Below, piece by piece: positions 8,206-15,833 of a stretch of 61,735 bases of DNA. Under the pieces are notes generated by a model. That model saw nothing but the letters and a program-made list of their open reading frames with translations. It searched no databases and was not told where the DNA came from. The position numbers and the translations under genes are program-made. The DNA is from Bacteroidales bacterium (GTDB lineage: Bacteria > Bacteroidota > Bacteroidia > Bacteroidales > P3). The stretch is from contig JAEENM010000063.1 of the NCBI GenBank assembly GCA_016283745.1, positions 1-61,735 of the forward strand, read 5' to 3'. Each line of letters opens with the position of its first letter. Position 1 is the stretch's first letter.

Positions 8206-10098
8206 ATGACAATACACGAAATTCTTAAGAAATATTGGGGTTACGACAAATTCCGACCTTTGCAGGAAGATATAATCAACTCCGTTTTAGAGGGTTACGA
8301 CACCTTGGCGCTGCTTCCCACCGGAGGCGGCAAATCCATCTGTTTCCAAGTTCCGGCCATGGCCCTCGACGGCATCTGCATAGTGGTTTCGCCGCTGATA
8401 GCGTTAATGAAAGACCAAGTGCTGCACCTGAAAGAGAAAGGCATCAAAGCCGAGGCCCTGGTGTCGGGCGTGAGCCTGCGCGACAGCGAACGCATTATCA
8501 ACAACTGCCTTTACGGCGAGATGAAATTCCTGTACGTTTCTCCCGAACGTCTGAAAAACCGTGCCTTTCTGGAAGCTTTCAAACAGATGAAGATAGGCCT
8601 TATCGCCATCGACGAGGCACACTGCATATCGCAATGGGGCTACGATTTCCGTCCGCCCTACTTGGAGATTGCCAAGATACGCGCCTTCCATCCCAAAACA
8701 GTGACGATGGCCCTTACCGCCACGGCGACGCCGGCTGTGGTGGCCGACATCCAGGACAAGCTGGCTTTCGGCAAGAAACGCAACGTCTTCCAAAAAAGCT
8801 TCTACCGCGACAACCTCACCTACATGGCTTTCTACGAGGAGGACAAATACGGACGCATGCTGCGGATAATGGTGGCGGTGAAAGGCTCAGGAATTGTGTA
8901 TGTGCGCAACCGCCGACGCACGCAGGAGATTGCCGAATTCCTCACCTCGAAAGGGATAAGGGCATCGTATTACCACGCCGGGCTAAAGACCGAAGACCGC
9001 GACGCCCGACAGAAAAAATGGATGGACGGCGAAACGCCTGTGATTGTGGCCACCAACGCCTTCGGGATGGGCATCGACAAACCCGACGTGCGATACGTGA
9101 TACACCTCGACCTGCCCGACTCGCCGGAGGCTTACTTCCAAGAAGCGGGCCGCGGGGGACGCGACGAGAAACAGGCCTACGCCATAATCCTTTACAACAA
9201 CAGCGACATCGACCAGCTGCGACAGAACTTCGCAACCTCCTATCCCCCACTGCAATACATACGCAACGCCTACCGAGCCGTGTGCAATTTCTATCAGATT
9301 CCCGAAGGGTCGGGACTTAACCAGAAATTCAATTTCGACCCCATCGCCATCTGCGACAACTATGGTTTTCAGGTGATACCTTTCTACAACGCTCTGCGTT
9401 TTCTCGAAAAAGAGGGGCTGCTGTCGCTTCCCGAAAGGCAGGAGACCACCTCGCACATGATGATAACCGTCTCCAAGGAAGATTTGTACCGTTTCCAGGT
9501 GGGCAACACCGCTTTCGACGACCTTATAAAACTGATGCTGAGGATGTACGGCGGACTGTTCACAAATCACGTCAGCATAAGCGAAAAGGCCATAGCCCGC
9601 AAGATGTACCTCGACGAGGAGACAATTGTTGCACAGCTCCGCAAGTTACAAAAAATGAACTACATAGACTACCAGGAGAAAGAGACCTGCCCGCAGATTA
9701 TTTTCACCTCGCCCTGCATCAACCCCAACGGCCTGTACATAAGCGATGTCAACTACAAAACCTTGAAAGAGAACGCCTTGGTACGTATCAACGCGATGAT
9801 AAACTACGTGAAAGGCAACGAATATTGCCGTAGCAGCGCATTGCTATACTATTTCGGCGAGAAAAACAACATACGGTGCGGACGCTGTGACGTGTGCATT
9901 GCCAAACAGAAAGAGCAGAACGCCGAAAAGCTTCGTAACGATATAACCGAGATACTGAAAAACAACCCGATGACAGTGAAAACGCTCTGCACTAGACTGC
10001 CGTCGCTCGACGAAAGCACCATAACCTCGACCGTGCGCGAGATGATAGACTACAACCTGCTGGGCTGCGACGAGGATATGCGGCTGTTTTTGAAATAA
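8206..10098 (+). CDS. recQ: RecQ-family ATP-dependent DNA helicase
   Basis: 3'-5' DNA helicase of superfamily 2 acting in recombination and repair. The 630-residue protein carries Walker A TGGGKS (about residue 40), DEAH (about 136), the RecQ motif SQWGYDFRPPY, and motif VI QEAGRGGRD. A RecQ-specific zinc-binding region follows (single Cys near 541, then CGRCDVC near 558-564), plus a short winged-helix-like C-terminus. There is no HRDC domain, so it is shorter than the longer RecQ copy usual in Bacteroidetes. The start ATG at 8206 gives the conserved opening KKYWGYDKFRPLQEDII. It is last in the clpC operon, with a weak hairpin terminator 10 bases after the stop. Confidence 0.93.
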   Translation: MTIHEILKKYWGYDKFRPLQEDIINSVLEGYDTLALLPTGGGKSICFQVPAMALDGICIVVSPLIALMKDQVLHLKEKGIKAEALVSGVSLRDSERIINNCLYGEMKFLYVSPERLKNRAFLEAFKQMKIGLIAIDEAHCISQWGYDFRPPYLEIAKIRAFHPKTVTMALTATATPAVVADIQDKLAFGKKRNVFQKSFYRDNLTYMAFYEEDKYGRMLRIMVAVKGSGIVYVRNRRRTQEIAEFLTSKGIRASYYHAGLKTEDRDARQKKWMDGETPVIVATNAFGMGIDKPDVRYVIHLDLPDSPEAYFQEAGRGGRDEKQAYAIILYNNSDIDQLRQNFATSYPPLQYIRNAYRAVCNFYQIPEGSGLNQKFNFDPIAICDNYGFQVIPFYNALRFLEKEGLLSLPERQETTSHMMITVSKEDLYRFQVGNTAFDDLIKLMLRMYGGLFTNHVSISEKAIARKMYLDEETIVAQLRKLQKMNYIDYQEKETCPQIIFTSPCINPNGLYISDVNYKTLKENALVRINAMINYVKGNEYCRSSALLYYFGEKNNIRCGRCDVCIAKQKEQNAEKLRNDITEILKNNPMTVKTLCTRLPSLDESTITSTVREMIDYNLLGCDEDMRLFLK

Positions 10099-10107
10099 TA
10101 CAAAAAA

Positions 10108-10132
10108 AAAGAGAGACCCAAAGCCTCTCTTT
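10108..10132 (+). terminator. Probable terminator of the clpC-recQ operon
   Basis: AAAGAGAG (10108-10115) pairs with CTCTCTTT (10125-10132). The stem is A/T-flanked and only moderately stable, and it sits directly after recQ. Confidence 0.55.
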
Positions 10133-10174
10133 AATCCTTTCCGATAAACGGGCCGTTACACCCGCCATCTTTTT

Positions 10175-10348
10175 TCAGTTCAAATTAAGTGCGAATTTCG
10201 CAGTGCTGGTTTTCACCTGCTGCATACAACCGGCGTAAATCAATATGGCACGTATGGCCATTTTCGAGGGTTGGAGCCTTGCTCCCATTTTGCGTATTCT
10301 GTTTTTTGTTGTGCCGGTGTTTCCCGATAAGTTGTATTCATCTACCAT
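10175..10348 (-). CDS. Small uncharacterised protein of 57 residues
   Basis: An ATG at 10348 (minus) opens a 57-codon frame ending in TGA at 10175. It starts MVDEYNLSGNTGTTKNRIRK and ends in TAKFALNLN. The centre (about residues 30-42) is moderately hydrophobic with one Cys, and the rest is basic; there is no signal peptide. Codon choice (AAC, GGA, GCC, CGC, ATA, CAG) matches the neighbouring real genes rather than the A+T-rich spacer around it, which is why I believe it is expressed. It lies downstream of the phospholipase D gene on the same strand with about 140 bases between. I do not recognise the family. Confidence 0.45.
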   Translation of the reverse strand: MVDEYNLSGNTGTTKNRIRKMGARLQPSKMAIRAILIYAGCMQQVKTSTAKFALNLN

Positions 10349-10489
10349 AGGCAATGCTTTTTATTTCACTATACCGGATTTGGTTCCGGATTTTGAGTAA
10401 AAAACTACATTAGTCTTCTTTTATTGTATAATGATATGTTTTTTTATTGTTAAAATTTGTTTTATCCTAATTATCAATAAATTAAATAG

Positions 10490-11611
10490 CTACATAAGAA
10501 AACGGAGGGGGAATAGAATCCATTCGACTGCGCGTTCGAAACGCGAGCGGTTGCTCCATTCCTCATAGTTGAAATCGACGCAATTTTGGAGAGTCTGCCG
10601 CAGATGTTCGTCGAGCAGGGCAGCAATCTGTTTGTTGCGGCCGATAAGCGCCAGTTCGTGCTGGTGCTGGAAGCTGCGGAAATCGAAGTTGGCCGAAGAG
10701 ATGGAAAACACCTCGCCGTCGGCCATAAGGCACTTGGCGTGGAGGTTGCCGGGAGTGTAGAATTTCATCACCACGCCGTTGTGGTAGAGCGCTCCCAGAG
10801 TGTGACGGCGCACTATGTCGGCTGTCTGCACATCGGATTTTAGGGGCGAGATAACCGTAACCTTGACACCGCGCTGCACGGCTGCCGTAAGGGCTTTGCG
10901 TAGTCGCGGACTGGGCAGGAAATAGGGTGTTTCGATGATGACCTCCTTTTTGGCGTTGCCGATGATGCTCTCGTACCTGCGTGCGAGCCTCTGTCGGGCG
11001 CGCGATGGTATTTCTTGGATTATCGACATCTGGTAATAGTTGATGTCGCGTTTGAAACGCAGTTTGTCGAGGTCGAGGCGGTTGTAGATGACGTAGTTGT
11101 CGTTGAACACCTTTTGGAACAGTCGTGCCATGGGGTCGGCGATGCGCAGGTTGAGTTCGCGCCAAGAAAGGGAGTAGGCTGTGATGTTGGCCGAGCCGAT
11201 GTAGGCTATTCGGTTGTCGATGACAAGTATTTTGCGGTGGTCGCGGCGGTGATTGTCGGAGATGAAGTTGAGCGTAAGTATCAGTTTTTTGAACGCCCTA
11301 ACCTCGCCGCCGGCTTTGATGATGGGGTCGAAAAAGCTGAATTTCTGCCGTGTGCCCCAAGCGTCGACAAGCACGCGCACCTTAACCCCTTGCCGTGCCT
11401 TTTCGGCCAGAGCCTTGACAAAACGCTCGCCCATGGCGTCGTCGTTGAAACGGAACGTCTCCAGATAGACGTACTCGCGGGCGGCGGCGATATCCTTGAG
11501 CTGCTCGTGGTATAGCTGCAGATTGTCGTCGAAGAGCGACACTTGTTCCAGCGTCACTTCGGGCAACGGCTGCGACTTGGGCCTTGACTTTTTTTGTTTT
11601 TTCGGTGCCAT
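10490..11611 (-). CDS. Phospholipase D-superfamily protein (cardiolipin synthase-like)
   Basis: The protein contains two HKD motifs, HRKILVID (about residue 125) and HAKCLMAD (about residue 288), each followed by the family's (G/S)SxN: IGSANIT and ISSANFDFRS. This is the two-motif arrangement of bacterial cardiolipin synthases, which join two phosphatidylglycerols. Unlike classic Cls there is no N-terminal pair of membrane helices; the N-terminus is a short Lys/Pro-rich stretch. I place the start at the ATG at 11611 (MAPKKQKKSRPK, 373 residues). The frame stays open to a TTG at 11737, but that TTG lies inside the -33 region of the divergent dehydrogenase promoter. Other PLD-family activities (phosphatidyltransfer, nuclease) remain possible. 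Confidence 0.82.
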   Translation of the reverse strand: MAPKKQKKSRPKSQPLPEVTLEQVSLFDDNLQLYHEQLKDIAAAREYVYLETFRFNDDAMGERFVKALAEKARQGVKVRVLVDAWGTRQKFSFFDPIIKAGGEVRAFKKLILTLNFISDNHRRDHRKILVIDNRIAYIGSANITAYSLSWRELNLRIADPMARLFQKVFNDNYVIYNRLDLDKLRFKRDINYYQMSIIQEIPSRARQRLARRYESIIGNAKKEVIIETPYFLPSPRLRKALTAAVQRGVKVTVISPLKSDVQTADIVRRHTLGALYHNGVVMKFYTPGNLHAKCLMADGEVFSISSANFDFRSFQHQHELALIGRNKQIAALLDEHLRQTLQNCVDFNYEEWSNRSRFERAVEWILFPLRFLM

Positions 11612-11728
11612 TTTTGTCAATAATGCGTTTAATAACGTAAAAGGTGTTTTTTTATTTTGCTGATTTTCCGTTTTTTGTAGATTTGTGCGAAATTTTATTC
11701 CGAAAAGGTCGATTTTTTTATTGTTAGC

Positions 11729-11762
11729 ATTGTCCAAAAACGAAAAAAATAACGTAAATTTG
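11729..11762 (+). promoter_or_regulatory. Promoter of the threonine dehydrogenase gene
   Basis: TAAATTTG at 11755-11762 is an exact -7 match. ATTG at 11729-11732 stands 22 bases upstream as the -33 element. The leader to the ATG at 11839 is about 70 nt. Confidence 0.6.
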
Positions 11763-11838
11763 CAATTGCAAAAAAAGGGGACAAAGAGCCCTAAAATCTG
11801 CGTTATTAACTGTAGTTCAAATAATTAAACGTAATATA

Positions 11839-12786
11839 ATGAAAAAAATACTTATTGTGGGAGCCGGCGGACAGATTGGCTCCGAGCTTACACGCACATT
11901 GCGCGACATTTACGGAAACGACAACGTTGTATGCAGCGACCTGCGTCCTTTGAAAGGCGAGATTTACGAACGCGGACCCATCGAACGCATCGACTCCACC
12001 CAGATTATGCAGATTGCCGAAGCGGTGAAGAAATACAACATCGACACCATCTACAACCTTGCAGCAATACTTTCGGCCACAGCCGAACTGAACCCCATGC
12101 TCGGCTGGAACGTGGGTATCGGCAGCTTGGTGAACTGTCTTGAGGTAGCCCGTTTGTTCGGCTGCGCCGTGTTCACCCCCAGTTCGATAGGCGCTTTCGG
12201 CCCCAGCACCCCGCACGATATGACTCCGCAGGACACCATCCAGCGTCCCGCCACCATCTACGGCGTAACCAAAGTTACCGGCGAGCTGCTCAGCGACTAC
12301 TATTTCACACGTTTCGGCGTGGACACCCGTTCGGTGCGTTTCCCCGGACTTATCTCCAACCTGACACTGCCCGGCGGCGGCACCACCGACTACGCTGTGG
12401 AGATTTACTACGCTGCTGTGAAAGGCGAGAAATTCGTCTGCCCGCTCAAGAAAGGCACTTTCATGGATATGATGTACATGCCCGACGCCCTCAGCGCCAT
12501 GATCGACATTATGGAAGCCGACCCCTCGAAACTGGTACACCGCAACTCGTTCAACGTGACGGCTATGAGCTTCGACCCCGAAATAATCTACAACGCCATA
12601 AAGAAATATGTGCCCAATTTCGAGATGGTTTACGAACCCGAACCCATCAAACAGGCCATCGCCGACAGCTGGCCCAACTGCATGGACGACTCGTGCGCCC
12701 GCAAGGAATGGGGATGGAATCCTAAATACGACCTCGACAAGATGACCGTCGATATGCTGGACACCCTAAAAAAGAAACTTCTGTAG
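11839..12786 (+). CDS. L-threonine 3-dehydrogenase, SDR (epimerase-like) type
   Basis: NAD-dependent oxidation of L-threonine to 2-amino-3-ketobutyrate, the first step of threonine breakdown to glycine and acetyl-CoA. The 315-residue extended-SDR protein has the Rossmann glycine motif VGAGGQIGSELT at residues 7-18 and the catalytic pair YGVTK at about 141-145. It also has the threonine-dehydrogenase-specific stretches SVRFPGLIS and PGGGTTDYAVEIYY, and MDMMYMPDA near the C-terminal substrate domain. These last motifs separate this subgroup from UDP-sugar epimerases. The gene stands alone, with its own consensus promoter and a strong terminator. Confidence 0.88.
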   Translation: MKKILIVGAGGQIGSELTRTLRDIYGNDNVVCSDLRPLKGEIYERGPIERIDSTQIMQIAEAVKKYNIDTIYNLAAILSATAELNPMLGWNVGIGSLVNCLEVARLFGCAVFTPSSIGAFGPSTPHDMTPQDTIQRPATIYGVTKVTGELLSDYYFTRFGVDTRSVRFPGLISNLTLPGGGTTDYAVEIYYAAVKGEKFVCPLKKGTFMDMMYMPDALSAMIDIMEADPSKLVHRNSFNVTAMSFDPEIIYNAIKKYVPNFEMVYEPEPIKQAIADSWPNCMDDSCARKEWGWNPKYDLDKMTVDMLDTLKKKLL

Positions 12787-12807
12787 TATTACTCGGAAAT
12801 AACAACT

Positions 12808-12840
12808 AAGACCAGCTCACATAAAGCTGGTCTTTTTTTT
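12808..12840 (+). terminator. Intrinsic terminator of the threonine dehydrogenase gene
   Basis: AAGACCAGCT (12808-12817) pairs perfectly with AGCTGGTCTT (12825-12834), followed by an unbroken T run. Confidence 0.88.
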
Positions 12841-12845
12841 GGCCA

Positions 12846-12882
12846 TAAAAAAAACGGCATCTTCGTGAGAGGATGCCGTTTT
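12846..12882 (-). terminator. Intrinsic terminator of the dcw operon (after ftsZ)
   Basis: AAAACGGCATC (12851-12861) pairs with GATGCCGTTTT (12872-12882). The A run from 12846 gives the U-tract on the minus strand. It lies about 20 bases after the ftsZ stop and ends the long division operon. Confidence 0.8.
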
Positions 12883-12903
12883 TGGTTAGCTATTGTGTGT
12901 TAT

Positions 12904-14589
12904 TCAATCCACATTGGTGAATACGTAGGCGTTGGGCACGATGTTGCCGTTTTTGTCAACGATGTTGCGGCTCATCTCGCTCTGTTCGGCTTCGGGGGCC
13001 TGCTGTATCTTCATGCCTTGACGCTCGTAAGCTGCCTTGTTTTCAAGGGCGTTCAAGCCACCGGGGGTGCTCATTATCTCTTTCAGCTTTTTGATGCCAG
13101 CCATTCTTGAAATCACCAAATCCTTTGTGGCGTTGTTCTGCTGTTCATCAATGGTTTCCACCACTGCAGGAGCGGGGGCAGCAACTTCCTGACGGACATT
13201 GACGGGTTCGGGCTGGGGTGCAGGTGCCTGCATCACCGGCTCGGGCTGGGGCTGGGCGAAAAGTGTGCCGGGCTGTGATTGAGCCTTGGCGGATTCCATC
13301 TCTTCGCGACTGGTAACGGTGAAGATATCATCAATGGGAGCATCCTCTTTCTTGGCAATAGTCTCAACAGCGGGTTTGGCGGGCCCTGTCTCGGTTTCGA
13401 GCTGATGAACCACACGTGTTTCGGGAGCTGCGGCAGGAGCCACGGCCTCGACGGGCTTAACCTCTGTCTCTGCCTTGGGGAGTTGTACAAAATCGGTTAC
13501 CACTGCGGGTTGTTCAGATTTCTTTTCCTCGTCCAAGCGACGGAAATCCCTGCTGCCCAAACCTTTGATAGAATTCAAATCCACCACATTAATGGGTTGG
13601 GGGGTTGCCGGCTTGGCTTGGAAACCGGTTGCCACCAGTATCACTCTCAAGCTTTCGCCCAAAGTATCGTCAATACCGATACCCATTTTCAGGTTGGGTG
13701 AGTTCTTGCAGGTGGTGGTAATCTTGGTGGTTATTTCCTCAATTTCGTCGTTGTCGCACTCGTACTCCTCGCTACAGGTTATGTGGAGCAGTATTTTCTG
13801 CGAGTCGGTAATGTCGATATCGTTGAGCAGCGGCGAACGCATGGCTTCTTCTATTGCCTCGATGGCGCGGTTTTCGCCGCTAGCGATGCCTGCTCCCATT
13901 ATTGCGGTGCCGCTCTTCGACATCACGCTGTTCACGTCGCGCAAATCGACGTTCATATAGGAGGTCACCGTTATCATCTCGGCAACGCTCTTGGCGGCTG
14001 TAAGCAGCACGGCGTCGGCTTTGGCGAAACACTGGGTGAATTTTATACGTTCACCCACGAACACCTTGTTGTTGTCAATAACGATGATGGAATCCACTTT
14101 TGAACGCAGTGCCTCGAGACCTGCCTGAGCCTGATCCAAGCGGGCCTGGCCCTCGAAGCGGAAAGGCATGGTAACTATGGCAACCACAAGCACTTCGGGC
14201 ATGTGCGGGTCGTTTGTCTCTATCTCTTTGGCTATCTCGGCGATAACCGGAGAGGCGCCTGTGCCTGTGCCGCCGCCCATACCAGCTGTTATGAAGAGCA
14301 TCCTGGTGCCGGCAAGTTCTTCTTTGATACGGTCTTTGGCCTCCTCGGCGTATTCTTTAGCCACTTCGGGTCTTCCGCCGGCTCCCAAGCCTTCGCCAAG
14401 TTGCAGTTTCGAAGTTACGGGGCTGCTTGCCAAAGATTTGGCATCGGTATTGCATACAATAAAATCCACTCCCACAATGCCTTGACGGCACATGTGGTTG
14501 ACGGCATTTACTCCGCCGCCGCCCACGCCGATCACTTTAATGTACGAAGATTCCTCTTTTGGTGCTATAAAATTCATAGGTGCTGTCAT
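12904..14589 (-). CDS. ftsZ: Cell division protein FtsZ (full length)
   Basis: Tubulin-like GTPase that forms the Z-ring at the division site. The 561-residue protein has G-loop GVGGGGVNAV, the tubulin signature GGGTGTG (about 103-109) and the T7 catalytic loop NVDLRDV (about 212), with both aspartates kept. A long Pro/Glu/Ala-rich linker (about 340-500) follows, then a C-terminal peptide region with NKAAYERQGMKI, the counterpart of the IPAYxRRG peptide that binds FtsA in Bacteroidetes. The total is long for FtsZ because of the linker. A start at the second Met, 14577 (MNFIAPKE), is equally possible and matches the start of the neighbouring paralogue. It is the last gene of the dcw operon, 148 bases after ftsZ2. 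Confidence 0.96.
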   Translation of the reverse strand: MTAPMNFIAPKEESSYIKVIGVGGGGVNAVNHMCRQGIVGVDFIVCNTDAKSLASSPVTSKLQLGEGLGAGGRPEVAKEYAEEAKDRIKEELAGTRMLFITAGMGGGTGTGASPVIAEIAKEIETNDPHMPEVLVVAIVTMPFRFEGQARLDQAQAGLEALRSKVDSIIVIDNNKVFVGERIKFTQCFAKADAVLLTAAKSVAEMITVTSYMNVDLRDVNSVMSKSGTAIMGAGIASGENRAIEAIEEAMRSPLLNDIDITDSQKILLHITCSEEYECDNDEIEEITTKITTTCKNSPNLKMGIGIDDTLGESLRVILVATGFQAKPATPQPINVVDLNSIKGLGSRDFRRLDEEKKSEQPAVVTDFVQLPKAETEVKPVEAVAPAAAPETRVVHQLETETGPAKPAVETIAKKEDAPIDDIFTVTSREEMESAKAQSQPGTLFAQPQPEPVMQAPAPQPEPVNVRQEVAAPAPAVVETIDEQQNNATKDLVISRMAGIKKLKEIMSTPGGLNALENKAAYERQGMKIQQAPEAEQSEMSRNIVDKNGNIVPNAYVFTNVD

Positions 14590-14737
14590 ATATGCCTTTG
14601 TATTTCAATAATTTATAATCTTTTAATTACAGACAAACGATTTGTAAATTTACGACTTATATTTTTTTTATTAAAGCCTTTGCCAATCTTGTTTTCAACA
14701 GATTTTTGTTAGTTTTTGTTGATAACTGTTTTTGGGG

Positions 14738-15757
14738 TTAGTATATAGGCCTTGGATCACCTAACAAGCGTTCATCTAGATCCCTTTTTGTAGGCTGGAT
14801 ATCCGTTGCCACAACAATTATCTTAACACTTTCGCCAAGGGTTTCGTCGTAGCCCACGCCATACCTTACAATTGGCTGCCGCACACACACCCCGTTGAAA
14901 TAGTCGAAGGCCTGTCCCAACTCATCATTTGTGAGATCGTGCTCTTTGCTAAAACTGAAATGCAAGAAAACTGTACGTGCTTCGGACATATCAGAAATAA
15001 CGGTGAGCGGTTTCTGCAAGGCCTGCAGCATGGCGTCCAAGCTGCGCGTTTCGCCTTTGGCCACGCCAACGCCCATAAAGGTGTCGCCGCCATTTCTAAG
15101 CGAAATATCTATATCGCGCAAATCGCAGTTAATCAACGCGTCGCAAGTTAGTGTTGAGGTCAGGTTCTTGATTGGTGAAAACATCATTTCATCCGATTTG
15201 GCGAAACACTGGCTGAATTTTATATGCTCACCCTCAATCATCTTGTTGTTGTCGATGACTATTAGTGCATCCGCCACTGAGCGCAGTTCGTCGAGCCCAT
15301 GCTGTGCCAGAGCCAGGCGCTCCCTACCTTCGAAATGGAAAGGCAGGGTGACCACGGCCACCACAAGGATATTGGGAACAAACTCGTCTTTGGTATCTAT
15401 CTCCTTGACAATCTTTGCGATAACGGGTGCCGCTCCTGTGCCGGTACCGCCGCCCATTCCTGCCATAATGAAAAGCATCCTGGTGTTTTCGACAAAGACG
15501 TTTTTGATAGTTTCGGCGTTTTCGGTGGCGAATTGTTTTGCCAAAACAGGTTTTCCGCCCGTTCCCATACCTTCACCGAGTTGTATTTTTGTTTTTACCG
15601 GGCTTTTTGCCAAAGATACTGCATCAGTATCGCACACTATGAGGTCGATTCCATTGATGCCTTCACGGCACATATTGTTCACGGCATTGATGCCGCCGTT
15701 GCCCACACCTATAACCTTGATGTAGGACGATAATTCTTTTGGTGCTATAAATTCCAT
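14738..15757 (-). CDS. Second, C-terminally truncated FtsZ paralogue (FtsZ2)
   Basis: A 339-residue FtsZ homologue directly between ftsA and ftsZ; I judge it about half identical to the downstream FtsZ by eye. It keeps the complete GTPase core: GVGNGGINAV, GGGTGTG at about 100 and T7 loop NCDLRDI at about 210 with both catalytic aspartates. The conserved NTDA of the nucleotide pocket reads DTDA. It stops at RDLDERLLGDPRPIY, exactly where the linker of normal FtsZ would begin, so linker and FtsA-binding peptide are missing. It should still bind GTP and polymerise or co-polymerise, but not be tethered to the membrane through FtsA. Divergence plus intact motifs argue against recent duplication or an assembly artefact. 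A terminator-like hairpin separates it from ftsA. Confidence 0.9.
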   Translation of the reverse strand: MEFIAPKELSSYIKVIGVGNGGINAVNNMCREGINGIDLIVCDTDAVSLAKSPVKTKIQLGEGMGTGGKPVLAKQFATENAETIKNVFVENTRMLFIMAGMGGGTGTGAAPVIAKIVKEIDTKDEFVPNILVVAVVTLPFHFEGRERLALAQHGLDELRSVADALIVIDNNKMIEGEHIKFSQCFAKSDEMMFSPIKNLTSTLTCDALINCDLRDIDISLRNGGDTFMGVGVAKGETRSLDAMLQALQKPLTVISDMSEARTVFLHFSFSKEHDLTNDELGQAFDYFNGVCVRQPIVRYGVGYDETLGESVKIIVVATDIQPTKRDLDERLLGDPRPIY

Positions 15758-15775
15758 AGTAATTTAGTTTAAAAT

Positions 15776-15808
15776 GGGGACTCCCGTCAATAACTTCCGG
15801 AAGTCCCC
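15776..15808 (-). promoter_or_regulatory. Terminator/attenuator-like hairpin between ftsA and ftsZ2
   Basis: GGGGACT (15776-15782) pairs with AGTCCCC (15802-15808). The stem is continued after one mismatch by CCG (15784-15786) with CGG (15798-15800). On the minus strand the hairpin is followed by ATTTTA. The short U-tract suggests partial termination or mRNA processing rather than a full stop. Confidence 0.45.
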
Positions 15809-15833
15809 TGATTATTGTATTAGGATAAACAAA

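Noticed and set aside
14590-14737. Separate promoter for ftsZ in the 148-base gap after ftsZ2
   Set aside because: Only a weak TAAATTTA with a TTTA 19 bases upstream could be found; it is not close enough to the consensus to list as a feature.
12904-15757. Idea that the two ftsZ genes are an assembly duplication
   Set aside because: The copies differ throughout at the protein level (about half identical by eye) and differ in length and C-terminus.
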